Numbered from the stretch's first letter, positions 1 through 5,431 are shown. The stretch: 6,973 nt of DNA from Actinomycetes bacterium (GCA_023432305.1 JAEYUT010000321.1:1-6973); one strand, 5' to 3'. Notes: generated by a model from the letters alone, not told the origin. Made by a program: numbers and translations.

Positions 1-1
1 C

Positions 2-529
2 CGCTACACCTCGGCCGCGGGTGTCGAGACGGTTCGACGCGTCGAGCCGCAGGTGCTCGCCCCCGCCGATCGGCACTGGTACCTGCTGTGCTGGGATCTC
101 GAGCGCGACGACTGGCGCACCTTCCGCGTCGACCGTCTCGCCGACGTGCAGCATCTGCGCGTCACGTTCGCGCCGCGTCCGCTCGATCCGGAGCAGGTGG
201 AGGAGTTCATCCAGGTGGCGCGGAGCTGGGTGCGTGTGCCGGTCGAGACGGATGTCGTGATGGAGCTGCCGTTCGACGCGGTGCGCGAGCAGTTCGGGCC
301 GTGGGGGCAGGGCGCGCTGCCCGAGGGAGACGACCGCACGCGCTGGCCAGTGGGCGGGAACGACGTTCGCGAGACCATGTACGGGATGGCGTGGATCCCG
401 GAGGGAGTTGCCTACACGACCGATCTCGCCGAGCCCGAGCGCACGCAGCTGCGCGAGATCCTCACCCGGATGATCGCCGCGGTCGACGCGCCGCCGCCCG
501 CACCCGTGACCGAGAAGCCAGGCGAGTGA
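2..529 (+). CDS. WYL-domain transcriptional regulator, C-terminal part (5' end outside window)
   Basis: The frame is open from the first complete codon at base 2 to TGA at 527-529, giving about 175 residues of a protein whose N-terminus lies upstream. Near the start it reads VEPQVLAPADRHWYLLCWD and then DDWRTFRVDRL, the signature of the WYL domain, including the W-Y-L triplet and the following RTFRVDRI-like strand. The remainder, from about HLRVTF onward, fits the WCX extension that follows WYL in these proteins. In known members an N-terminal DeoR-like or other winged helix binds DNA and WYL senses a ligand, often nucleic acid or a nucleotide. That N-terminal part is not visible here. The tail (APPPAPVTEKPGE) is low-complexity. 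The gene converges on the peroxiredoxin gene with 6 bp between stop codons and no visible terminator. The family call is firm; the target genes and ligand are unknown. Confidence 0.9.
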   Translation, partial: RYTSAAGVETVRRVEPQVLAPADRHWYLLCWDLERDDWRTFRVDRLADVQHLRVTFAPRPLDPEQVEEFIQVARSWVRVPVETDVVMELPFDAVREQFGPWGQGALPEGDDRTRWPVGGNDVRETMYGMAWIPEGVAYTTDLAEPERTQLREILTRMIAAVDAPPPAPVTEKPGE

Positions 530-535
530 CGGTGC

Positions 536-1039
536 CTAGACAGCGAGCTTCAGGCGCTTGCGCAGCATCGCCACGTGACCGGTGGCCTTGATGTTGTAGA
601 AGGCGCGCTCGATGATGCCCTGCTCGTCGATCACGAAGGTGGCGCGGATGACGCCCTGCACGGTGCGACCGTAGAGCTGCTTCTCGCCGAAGGTGCCGTA
701 GAGCTCGTGCACCTCGCGGCTCGGGTCGGCGAGCAGCGGGAAGGTGAGGTTCTCGTCGCGCACCATCTTCGCGATCGCCGGCACCTCGTCGCGCGAGACG
801 CCGATCACCTGGTATCCCTCCGCGGCGAAGTCGTCGAGGCGGTCGCGGAAGTCGCAGGCCTGGGCGGTGCAGGCGGGGGTGCCGGCTTCGCCGTAGAAGT
901 AGAGGATGACCTTGCGTCCGCGGAGCTGCGACAGGGTGAGGGGGGTGCCGTTCTGGTCGAGGAGGGTGAAGTCGGGGGCTTCGGTCCCCTCGGCGAGACG
1001 GACGGGGCTGGGCGTGATTTCTGACATGTCTTTCGTCAT
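536..1039 (-). CDS. bcp: Bcp/PrxQ-type thiol peroxidase (peroxiredoxin)
   Basis: From ATG at 1039 the product is 167 residues, usual for the Bcp (bacterioferritin comigratory protein)/PrxQ family. These cytoplasmic enzymes reduce H2O2 and organic hydroperoxides using thioredoxin. Visible landmarks are APDFTLLDQNG (about 21-31), the active-site segment TPACTAQACDF with peroxidatic Cys57 and resolving Cys62 in the typical CxxxxC spacing, FPLLAD (100-105), EKQLYG (119-124), VIRATFVID with the conserved Arg (130-138), and the C-terminal KATGHV. One oddity is that the position normally held by the conserved proline of PxxxTxxC is Gly50 (GEAGTPAC). The start is uncertain. ATG at 1027 (163 aa) is equally possible and neither has a strong Shine-Dalgarno; an open frame continues to 1090, but the extra residues look non-native. 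The gene diverges from tRNA-Lys. The function is well supported, but the active-site change could alter activity. Confidence 0.92.
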   Translation of the reverse strand: MTKDMSEITPSPVRLAEGTEAPDFTLLDQNGTPLTLSQLRGRKVILYFYGEAGTPACTAQACDFRDRLDDFAAEGYQVIGVSRDEVPAIAKMVRDENLTFPLLADPSREVHELYGTFGEKQLYGRTVQGVIRATFVIDEQGIIERAFYNIKATGHVAMLRKRLKLAV

Positions 1040-1047
1040 GGTATCGT
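1019..1047 (+). promoter_or_regulatory. candidate promoter for tRNA-Lys
   Basis: TTCTGA at 1019-1024 and TATCGT at 1042-1047 are separated by 17 bp and lie about 44 bp before the mature tRNA 5' end. This spacing suits a sigma70-type promoter with a short 5' leader removed by RNase P. The -35 match is weak (3 of 6). The element overlaps the start of the divergent peroxiredoxin gene, so the two promoters would be back to back. This is inferred from pattern only. Confidence 0.3.
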
Positions 1048-1090
1048 TGTCTCTCGGCGCCGAAAGGCACCGAAGCCAGCCGCAAGGCAT

Positions 1091-1163
<73 letters not shown>

Positions 1164-1169
1164 CGAGAC

Positions 1170-1201
1170 AGCCCCGCAACCTCTCGCCAGGTTGCGGGGC
1201 T
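1170..1201 (+). terminator. intrinsic terminator after tRNA-Lys
   Basis: AGCCCCGCAACC (1170-1181) and GGTTGCGGGGCT (1190-1201) form a perfect 12-bp stem around the 8-nt loop TCTCGCCA. It is followed by a short T-containing stretch (TCTTGCGTT). It begins 6 nt after the tRNA discriminator base. Because it is symmetric, it could also stop transcripts arriving from the converging DHFR-family gene (stop at 1246), although that side lacks a T tract. Confidence 0.9.
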
Positions 1202-1245
1202 TCTTGCGTTCCTGGTGCGTTCGGCTGAGGTGGATCGATCGTCGC

Positions 1246-1890
1246 TCAGCGGGACAGGACGACATGGATCGTGCCGCTCTCGGGGTCCGTCTCGGTTGTC
1301 ACCGTGCGGCCGATCTCCAGCCCGCGCAGGTCGTCCCACAGTCGGATGCCGCTGCCGAGCAGGACCGGCGTGATCGCGACGTGGAGCCGGTCGACGAGTC
1401 CCGCCGCGAGGAACTCACGCGCGGTGGTCGCCCCGCCGCCGATGCGCACATCGCCGCCCGCCGCGGCCTCCGTCGCACGGGCGAGTGCCTCCTCGGGCGA
1501 CGCGTCGAGGAAGTGGAAGACGGTGCCGTTCGCGAACTCGATGCTCGGGCGGGGGGAGTGCGTCAGCACGAAGACAGGCACCCGGAAGGGAGGTTCGCTG
1601 CCCCACCAGCCGCGCCAATCCGGGTCGTCGCCGTGCTGATGCAGGCCGAACATCCCCGCGCCCATGATCTCGGCGCCGATGCTCTCGAAATAGGCCGAGG
1701 CGTACGCATCGTCGACGCCGGTTGTGCCGGCTCCGGTCGTGTCGTGCAGCACTCGCTCGCGGAAGGTGCGCGTGGCGGCGTACGCAGCGGTGAGCCGCCC
1801 CCAGTCGTCGCCGAACGGGTTCTCAGGCGTCTGATCCGTCGTGGTGGCGAATCCGTCGAGCGAGATGTTGAGGTCCACGCGCACAGCCAT
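1246..1890 (-). CDS. DHFR/RibD C-terminal family reductase
   Basis: A 214-residue protein matching the stand-alone RibD C-terminal/dihydrofolate reductase-like family, small NADPH-dependent cytoplasmic reductases of mostly unknown substrate. The N-terminus VRVDLNISLDGFATTTDQ (3-20) is the first strand and loop of the fold, where family members read 'xxSLDGxxA'. GAEIMGAGMFG (72-82) matches the conserved 'GRxTYE/MG' helix region. GGDVRIGGGATTAREFLAAG (145-164) is the glycine-rich NADPH-binding turn, and VDRLHVAITPVLLGSGIRLW (166-185) is the conserved C-terminal block. It is much shorter than bifunctional RibD and has no deaminase domain. The ATG at 1890 has no Shine-Dalgarno, but TACCCT lies 7 nt upstream, so leaderless translation is possible. 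It lies 69 bp downstream of the Lrp-type gene on the same strand and may be co-transcribed. True folate activity is unlikely to be its role; the substrate is unknown. Confidence 0.9.
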   Translation of the reverse strand: MAVRVDLNISLDGFATTTDQTPENPFGDDWGRLTAAYAATRTFRERVLHDTTGAGTTGVDDAYASAYFESIGAEIMGAGMFGLHQHGDDPDWRGWWGSEPPFRVPVFVLTHSPRPSIEFANGTVFHFLDASPEEALARATEAAAGGDVRIGGGATTAREFLAAGLVDRLHVAITPVLLGSGIRLWDDLRGLEIGRTVTTETDPESGTIHVVLSR

Positions 1891-1959
1891 GCCGGTGAGG
1901 GTATTGCGTCGCGCAGGCGAGCGCCAGAGCCCTGCCGGACTCGTGGGTCCGAGCCCGAC

Positions 1960-2436
1960 TCATTCGCCCAGGCGGTCGAGGAGCGGCGCGAGTCGCGGCG
2001 GGATGACCTCGTCGAGCGACACAGCGGTGTTGGTGCGCTGCACGCCCGGGATGTCGAGGAGCATGTTCGTGAGGCGGTGCAGGTCGGCGGTGTCGCGCGC
2101 GAGGATCTTGATGAGCAGGTCGGCGCCGCCGGTGGTGGCGTGTGCTTCAACGACCTCCGGGATCGCGGCGATCGCGCTGTAGGCGTCGCGCATCGTCCCC
2201 TGGCTGATCTCGATCTCGATGAACGCGACGAGCGGGTAGCCGAGAGCCGAGGGCCGCACGCGTCGCGTGACGGGCCCGAGTGCATCGCCCGATTCGAGAC
2301 GCCGGAGCCGGGCGTGCACGGTGTTGCGCGCGAGGCCCAGAGCGCGGGAGAGGCCGAGGACGGTGGCGTGCGGGTCTGCGTCGAGGGCCGCGAGGATGCG
2401 TGCATCGGTGGCGTCGAGCCGGATCTGACTGGTCAT
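1960..2436 (-). CDS. Lrp/AsnC-family transcriptional regulator
   Basis: A 158-residue protein with the standard two-domain Lrp/AsnC layout. An N-terminal helix-turn-helix spans residues 7-50 (LDATDARILAALDADP, then LSRALGLARNTVHARLRRLE with the recognition helix at about 35-48). A C-terminal RAM/AsnC effector-binding domain spans about 68-140, with the ligand-loop motif TTGGADLLIK (101-110, GxxD) and LLDIPGVQRTNTAVSL. Family members form dimers or octamers and respond to amino acids or related small molecules. The ATG at 2436 is chosen because the HTH begins a few residues later; the frame stays open upstream, through the antisense of the membrane-protein gene, but that translation has no family character. 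No Shine-Dalgarno is visible. It is divergent from the YitT-family gene across a 90-bp region with dyad symmetry, which suggests autoregulation and control of that neighbour. The family is certain; the ligand is unknown. Confidence 0.94.
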   Translation of the reverse strand: MTSQIRLDATDARILAALDADPHATVLGLSRALGLARNTVHARLRRLESGDALGPVTRRVRPSALGYPLVAFIEIEISQGTMRDAYSAIAAIPEVVEAHATTGGADLLIKILARDTADLHRLTNMLLDIPGVQRTNTAVSLDEVIPPRLAPLLDRLGE

Positions 2437-2449
2437 GATGTCACTGATC

Positions 2450-2477
2450 GTTGCGTCACGGGTGCATAGTGCGCAAC
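2450..2477. repeat. inverted repeat in the Lrp/yitT divergent region (proximal to the regulator)
   Basis: GTTGCGTCAC (2450-2459) and GTGCGCAAC (2469-2477) are inverted copies that pair over 9 bp with one bulged T, around a 9-nt centre. The repeat covers the likely -10 region of the regulator gene (CACTAT or TATGCA on the minus strand, about 2463-2471). It could be an operator or a 5'-leader hairpin. Only the symmetry is directly seen. Confidence 0.45.
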
Positions 2478-2487
2478 CTGACACGGA

Positions 2488-2504
2488 ACATTTGCGCGAA
2501 ATGT
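2488..2504. promoter_or_regulatory. candidate Lrp/AsnC operator between regulator and YitT-family gene
   Basis: ACATTT (2488-2493) and AAATGT (2499-2504) form a perfect 6-bp dyad around GCGCG. The arms are strikingly AT-rich for this genome. The 17-bp size and AT-rich arms resemble the roughly 15-bp palindromes bound by Lrp/AsnC dimers. On the plus strand it overlaps TTGCGC (2492-2497), a possible -35 for the membrane-protein gene with a 17-bp spacer to GAGCAT (2515-2520). Binding here would then block that promoter. The assignment to the adjacent regulator is inferred from position. Confidence 0.45.
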
Positions 2505-2526
2505 CCGGCCGCGTGAGCATCGGATC

Positions 2527-3177
2527 GTGACCACGCACCCCCCGCAGACACCCGCGGCGACGACTCCCGCCCCCGCGCCGCAGCGGCACACGGTGCTCGA
2601 GGATGTCGTCGGGCTCGCGACCGGGACGGTGCTGGTCTCCCTGGGGCTCTTTCTCCTGCACTCCGGCAGCCTCGTGACAGGCGGGACCGCCGGGCTCGCG
2701 CTGCTCGTCGGCTATGCGACCGGCATCCCGTATCCGCTGCTCTTCGTGCTTGTGAACCTGCCGTTCTTCGTGCTGGCGGTTCGCCGCAAGGGGTGGGATT
2801 TCACCCTCCGCACCGCGGTGGTCGTGGGTGCGGTGTCGGCTCTGGCCTGGCTGTACGGCCTCCCCGGGTTCATCGGCGACCTCGACCTGAACCCGGCTTT
2901 CGCCGCGATCCTCGCCAACCTGCTCGTCGGTGTCGGGGTGGTCGTGATCTTCCGCCACCGTGCGAGCCTCGGCGGCTTCAACATCGCCGCGCTCGTGATG
3001 CAGGAGCGAACCGGCTTCAGTGCCGGCTACACGCTCATGATCCTCGACGGGCTCGTCGTCGCCGCCTCGATCTTCGTCGTCGAGCCGCATCTGGTTCTGC
3101 TGAGCGTGCTGGGGGCGATCGTGCTCAACGGGAGCCTCGTGCTCAATCACAAGCCGGGTCGCTACCTGGGGGTCTGA
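2527..3177 (+). CDS. YitT-family integral membrane protein (short form)
   Basis: A 216-residue polytopic membrane protein. After a Pro/Ala/Thr-rich cytoplasmic-looking tail (1-20), hydrophobic segments occur at about 27-45, 49-66, 69-86, 95-113, 124-142, 169-184 and 187-206. Family marks are SGSLVTGGTAGLALL (46-60), the conserved N-x-P at N77-P79 ending the third segment, and RASLGGFNIAALVMQERTG (145-163), followed by a G-Y-T helix start, matching the duplicated 'GxxTGG' pattern of YitT/DUF161 proteins. Well-studied biochemistry for the family is scarce, and transport is assumed. It lacks the soluble C-terminal DUF2179 domain found in many longer (about 280 aa) YitT proteins. The GTG at 2527 has no convincing Shine-Dalgarno; a GAGCAT hexamer ends 6 nt upstream. 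Divergence from an Lrp-type regulator suggests ligand-responsive export or uptake of an amino-acid-like compound, which is an inference from context only. Confidence 0.9.
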   Translation: MTTHPPQTPAATTPAPAPQRHTVLEDVVGLATGTVLVSLGLFLLHSGSLVTGGTAGLALLVGYATGIPYPLLFVLVNLPFFVLAVRRKGWDFTLRTAVVVGAVSALAWLYGLPGFIGDLDLNPAFAAILANLLVGVGVVVIFRHRASLGGFNIAALVMQERTGFSAGYTLMILDGLVVAASIFVVEPHLVLLSVLGAIVLNGSLVLNHKPGRYLGV

Positions 3178-3204
3178 GTCCCGCCTCGATGACGGCCCTC
3201 TCGA

Positions 3205-3954
3205 TCAGCGGGCGAACGCCGCGTACGCGGCGGTGATGGCCTCGCGAACGTCGTCGTCGTCCGCCTCCTGGGGGCCGTCGCCCGGCTGCACCCCATAATC
3301 GCCGAACTGAGCATGACTGGCACCGGGGATCGTCTCGAACTGTGCGTCGCCGGGCAGCAGGTGACGCGCATCCGCGATCTTCTGCGGGGTGGAGAGGCGG
3401 TCGTTCTCGCCCGCGAGCGACAGCACGGCGAGGTCGGTGTCGGACAGGTCGACCGAGCAGTACGAGCCGAACAGCACGAGCCCCGACACCGGATTCGAGG
3501 CGTCCGCCGCGTACATGCAGGCCCGCACCCCGCCGAGCGAGTGTCCCCCCACCATCCATGAATCGACGCCGGGTGCGCGATCCGTCCACGTGCGCAGCGG
3601 GCGCGACTCGAAGATCGCGAAGCCGAGTGCGGGGCGGGCGATCACCACGGTGACCCCGGATTCCGCGATACCCGAGAGCGTGTGCGCATAGGCCGCCGCG
3701 TCGACGCGGGCGCCCGCGAAGAACACCAGCCCCGTGCCGTCCGGCTGATCGGGGGTGAGCATGACGCCCTCACCCGTCTCCGTGATCGTCACGATCTCCG
3801 CGGCGCGCGCGAGCGGTTCCGGTTCGGCCATCATGGGCGTCGAGGCGTACACGAGGAACCCGGTCGAGATGCTGACCAGTGCCGCGGCCGTCCACGCCGC
3901 GATGGCGCGTGCGCGCGTGCGGCGGCGCTGTGCAGAGGTGCGGGCGGCGCTCAC
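3205..3954 (-). CDS. membrane-anchored alpha/beta hydrolase
   Basis: A 249-residue alpha/beta hydrolase fold protein. Residues 1-16 are strongly basic (RRRTRARA) and about 17-38 form a single hydrophobic segment, so the protein is probably anchored with its catalytic domain outside the cytoplasm. LVFFAGARVDAAAYA (76-90) fits the oxyanion-hole strand and turn. GGHSLGG (136-142) is the nucleophile elbow with Ser139. AGENDRLSTP (181-190) carries the likely acid Asp185, and GASHAQFGDYG (211-221) carries His214. All three catalytic residues are therefore present in order. An acidic run (EADDDD, 230-235) lies near the C-terminus. The start is GTG at 3954 with no Shine-Dalgarno; TATCGT lies 6 nt upstream, consistent with a leaderless transcript. 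It is divergent from the flavin oxidase across 84 bp and converges on the YitT-family gene with 27 bp between stops. The substrate is unknown. Confidence 0.92.
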   Translation of the reverse strand: MSAARTSAQRRRTRARAIAAWTAAALVSISTGFLVYASTPMMAEPEPLARAAEIVTITETGEGVMLTPDQPDGTGLVFFAGARVDAAAYAHTLSGIAESGVTVVIARPALGFAIFESRPLRTWTDRAPGVDSWMVGGHSLGGVRACMYAADASNPVSGLVLFGSYCSVDLSDTDLAVLSLAGENDRLSTPQKIADARHLLPGDAQFETIPGASHAQFGDYGVQPGDGPQEADDDDVREAITAAYAAFAR

Positions 3955-3960
3955 CCTGCC

Positions 3961-3966
3961 ACGATA
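3961..3966 (-). promoter_or_regulatory. -10-like element of the alpha/beta hydrolase gene
   Basis: On the minus strand TATCGT ends 6 nt before the GTG start at 3954. A -10 placed there puts transcription initiation at or very near the start codon, fitting the absence of a Shine-Dalgarno. No good -35 hexamer is visible at 16-18 bp. Confidence 0.35.
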
Positions 3967-3981
3967 ATCCCCGCGTGACCA

Positions 3982-4010
3982 TGGACGACGTCGGGCGCGA
4001 GTCCTACGCT
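3982..4010 (+). promoter_or_regulatory. candidate promoter of the flavin oxidase gene
   Basis: TGGACG (3982-3987, 4 of 6 to TTGACA) and TACGCT (4005-4010, keeping the key T1-A2 and T6 of TATAAT) are exactly 17 bp apart. They end 28 nt before the ATG at 4039, leaving room for a short leader with the AGGAG ribosome site. This is the best sigma70-like promoter I see for a protein gene in the window. Confidence 0.45.
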
Positions 4011-4027
4011 GTCGGCATCATCACGTG

Positions 4028-4032
4028 AGGAG
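4028..4032 (+). promoter_or_regulatory. ribosome binding site AGGAG of the flavin oxidase gene
   Basis: AGGAG lies 6 nt upstream of ATG 4039 and fixes that start. It is notable because it is the only clear Shine-Dalgarno among the seven complete protein genes here. Confidence 0.85.
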
Positions 4033-4038
4033 TGCCCC

Positions 4039-5370
4039 ATGACCGCACACACCGCCGATCTCACGTCCGCGCGCGCGAGGACGGATGCCGTCGTCCTGCT
4101 GCCCGGCGATGAGGAGTTCGAGCAGCTCCGCACCACCTACGCGGGCGCGGGCGACCCGGCGATCATCGTGCGGCCATGGACCACCCGGCAGGTTGGCGAG
4201 GCCCTCGCCATCGCACGCGAGAGCGGGCTCAGCGTCTCGGTGCGCAGCGGTGGCCACGGGGCCAAGGCGTTCCCGAATCCGGGTGGCCTCGTGATCGACA
4301 TGCGCGCGTTCCACGACATCGAGGTGCGGCCAGAGGGCACGGTTCGCGTGGGCACGGGAGCCACATGGGGCGAGGTCGCCGGCGCACTCGAGCCTCACGG
4401 ACTCATCGTCACCTCGGGCGACACCCGCGACGTGGGCGTGGGCGGGCTCGCGCTCGGCGGCGGCATGGGATGGCTGCTGCGCTCGGTCGGGCTCACGATC
4501 GATGCGCTGGAATCCGTGGACCTCGTGACGACGGATGGTCGCGAGCTCACCGCGTCGGAGGATTCGGAGCCCGAGCTGTTCTGGGCGCTGCGCGGCGGCG
4601 GCGGCAACTTCGGCATCGCGACGCACTTCACCTTTCGGGCGGTGCGGCTGCCCGCGGTCGTGGGAGGCTCCATCACGTTGGAGCTCTCGGACCTGGGGCG
4701 GGTGCTGCGCGCGTGGCGCGATGTCATGCGCGCGGCCCCCGATGAGCTCACCTCCACCTTCCTCGCGCTTCCGCCGATGGGACCGGGGGAGGAGCCGAGT
4801 GCGCAGCTGCTCGTGTGCGCCGCGACCGACGACGAGGAGCACGGCCTGGCGCTCGTCGCGCCGCTGCTGGAGCTGCCGGGGGTGCTCTCCTCCGACATCG
4901 CACGCCGGCCCTACGCCGAGCTCATGGAGGAGGCGATGGCACCGCCGCCGGTGCGGATGGTGGGCGGACACGGCTTCGTCGATCTCGACGACGAGACGAT
5001 CGACGCCTATGTCACCGCGGTCGCGGGCTTCTCCGCTCCGACGGTCGCCTCGGTGCGCTACCTCGGCGGCGCGTTCGCCCGCGTTCCCGCGGATGCGACG
5101 GCCTTCGGGGTGCGCGACCGCGAGGCGATGCTGTTCCGCGTGGTGATGCTGCCGGCGGATGCGGATGAGGAGCTGGTCTCCGCTGCGGCCGCACCGTGGG
5201 GGCCGGTGGCGGCCCGCGTCACGAGCACGTACGGCAACTTCATCGAGCGCGCGGATTCTGCGCAGCTCGGCCTGATCTACCCCCCAGCCACCCTCGAGCG
5301 TCTGCGCGCGGTGAAGCGGGTCTTCGATCCGGAGAACGTTCTCGCGCGGAACCACAACATCACGGGGTGA
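4039..5370 (+). CDS. FAD-dependent oxidase, berberine-bridge/PCMH type
   Basis: A 443-residue flavoprotein of the PCMH/VAO superfamily. The FAD-binding domain spans about 36-205: IIVRPWTTRQVGEALAIARE (42-61), SVSVRSGGHG (65-74) with His73 as the predicted 8-alpha-histidyl FAD attachment site, the diphosphate-binding SGDTRDVGVGGLALGGGMGW (126-145), and ALRGGGGNFGI (183-193). The C-terminal BBE segment begins near YGNF (398-401) and ends in FDPENVLARNHNI (429-441), the usual flavin-contacting tail. In bicovalent relatives a cysteine sits where this protein has Thr129 (GDT instead of GTC), so single covalent attachment is predicted. Length and motifs are complete. There is no signal peptide, so it is probably cytoplasmic. 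Relatives oxidise sugars, alcohols, alkaloids or polyketide intermediates with O2, making H2O2; the substrate here is unknown. It is followed 60 bp later by an adenylating ligase on the same strand. Confidence 0.93.
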   Translation: MTAHTADLTSARARTDAVVLLPGDEEFEQLRTTYAGAGDPAIIVRPWTTRQVGEALAIARESGLSVSVRSGGHGAKAFPNPGGLVIDMRAFHDIEVRPEGTVRVGTGATWGEVAGALEPHGLIVTSGDTRDVGVGGLALGGGMGWLLRSVGLTIDALESVDLVTTDGRELTASEDSEPELFWALRGGGGNFGIATHFTFRAVRLPAVVGGSITLELSDLGRVLRAWRDVMRAAPDELTSTFLALPPMGPGEEPSAQLLVCAATDDEEHGLALVAPLLELPGVLSSDIARRPYAELMEEAMAPPPVRMVGGHGFVDLDDETIDAYVTAVAGFSAPTVASVRYLGGAFARVPADATAFGVRDREAMLFRVVMLPADADEELVSAAAAPWGPVAARVTSTYGNFIERADSAQLGLIYPPATLERLRAVKRVFDPENVLARNHNITG

Positions 5371-5386
5371 TCGACGCACCGGTCGA

Positions 5387-5431
5387 TTGCCGACGCCCCT
5401 CGACGGGCAACCGCGCTATCGTCGGCAACCG
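5387..5431. repeat. cluster of inverted and direct GTCGGCAA-like repeats before the ligase gene
   Basis: TTGCCGAC (5387-5394) and GTCGGCAA (5421-5428) are perfect 8-bp inverted copies. Between them lies GACGGGCAA (5402-5410), a close relative. GGCAACCG occurs twice in direct orientation (5406-5413 and 5424-5431), starts 18 bp apart. A separate dyad, ATCGAC/GTCGAT (5370-5375, 5382-5387), adjoins the cluster at the oxidase stop codon. This packing in a 60-bp gap suggests an operator for the ligase gene, but no regulator can be assigned. Confidence 0.45.
5417..5422 (+). promoter_or_regulatory. -10-like element of the ligase gene
   Basis: TATCGT lies 8 nt before the GTG start at 5431. With no Shine-Dalgarno present, this placement fits a leaderless transcript starting at the GTG. 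It lies between the two GGCAACCG direct repeats. A -35 is not evident. Confidence 0.35.

Noticed and set aside
1040..1090. Longer peroxiredoxin start at 1090 (184 aa)
   Set aside because: The extra residues (MPCGWLRCLSAPRDND) have no family resemblance and the start would touch the tRNA gene, leaving no room for promoters.
1926..1959. Small hairpin (CGGAC/GTCCG) between regulator and reductase genes as a terminator
   Set aside because: The stem is only 5 bp plus one wobble and has no T tract in the direction of transcription, so it is not convincing.
2437..3150. Upstream in-frame extension of the Lrp-type regulator to 3150 (would give 396 aa)
   Set aside because: The added part is the antisense of the YitT gene, charged and low-complexity. 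The HTH begins right after the ATG at 2436, as in normal-length Lrp/AsnC proteins.
4021..5379. 452-codon open frame on the minus strand opposite the flavin oxidase
   Set aside because: Its translation is rich in Arg, His and Glu with no recognisable motif, and it has no separate start signals. The plus-strand frame has complete FAD-binding motifs and an AGGAG site.
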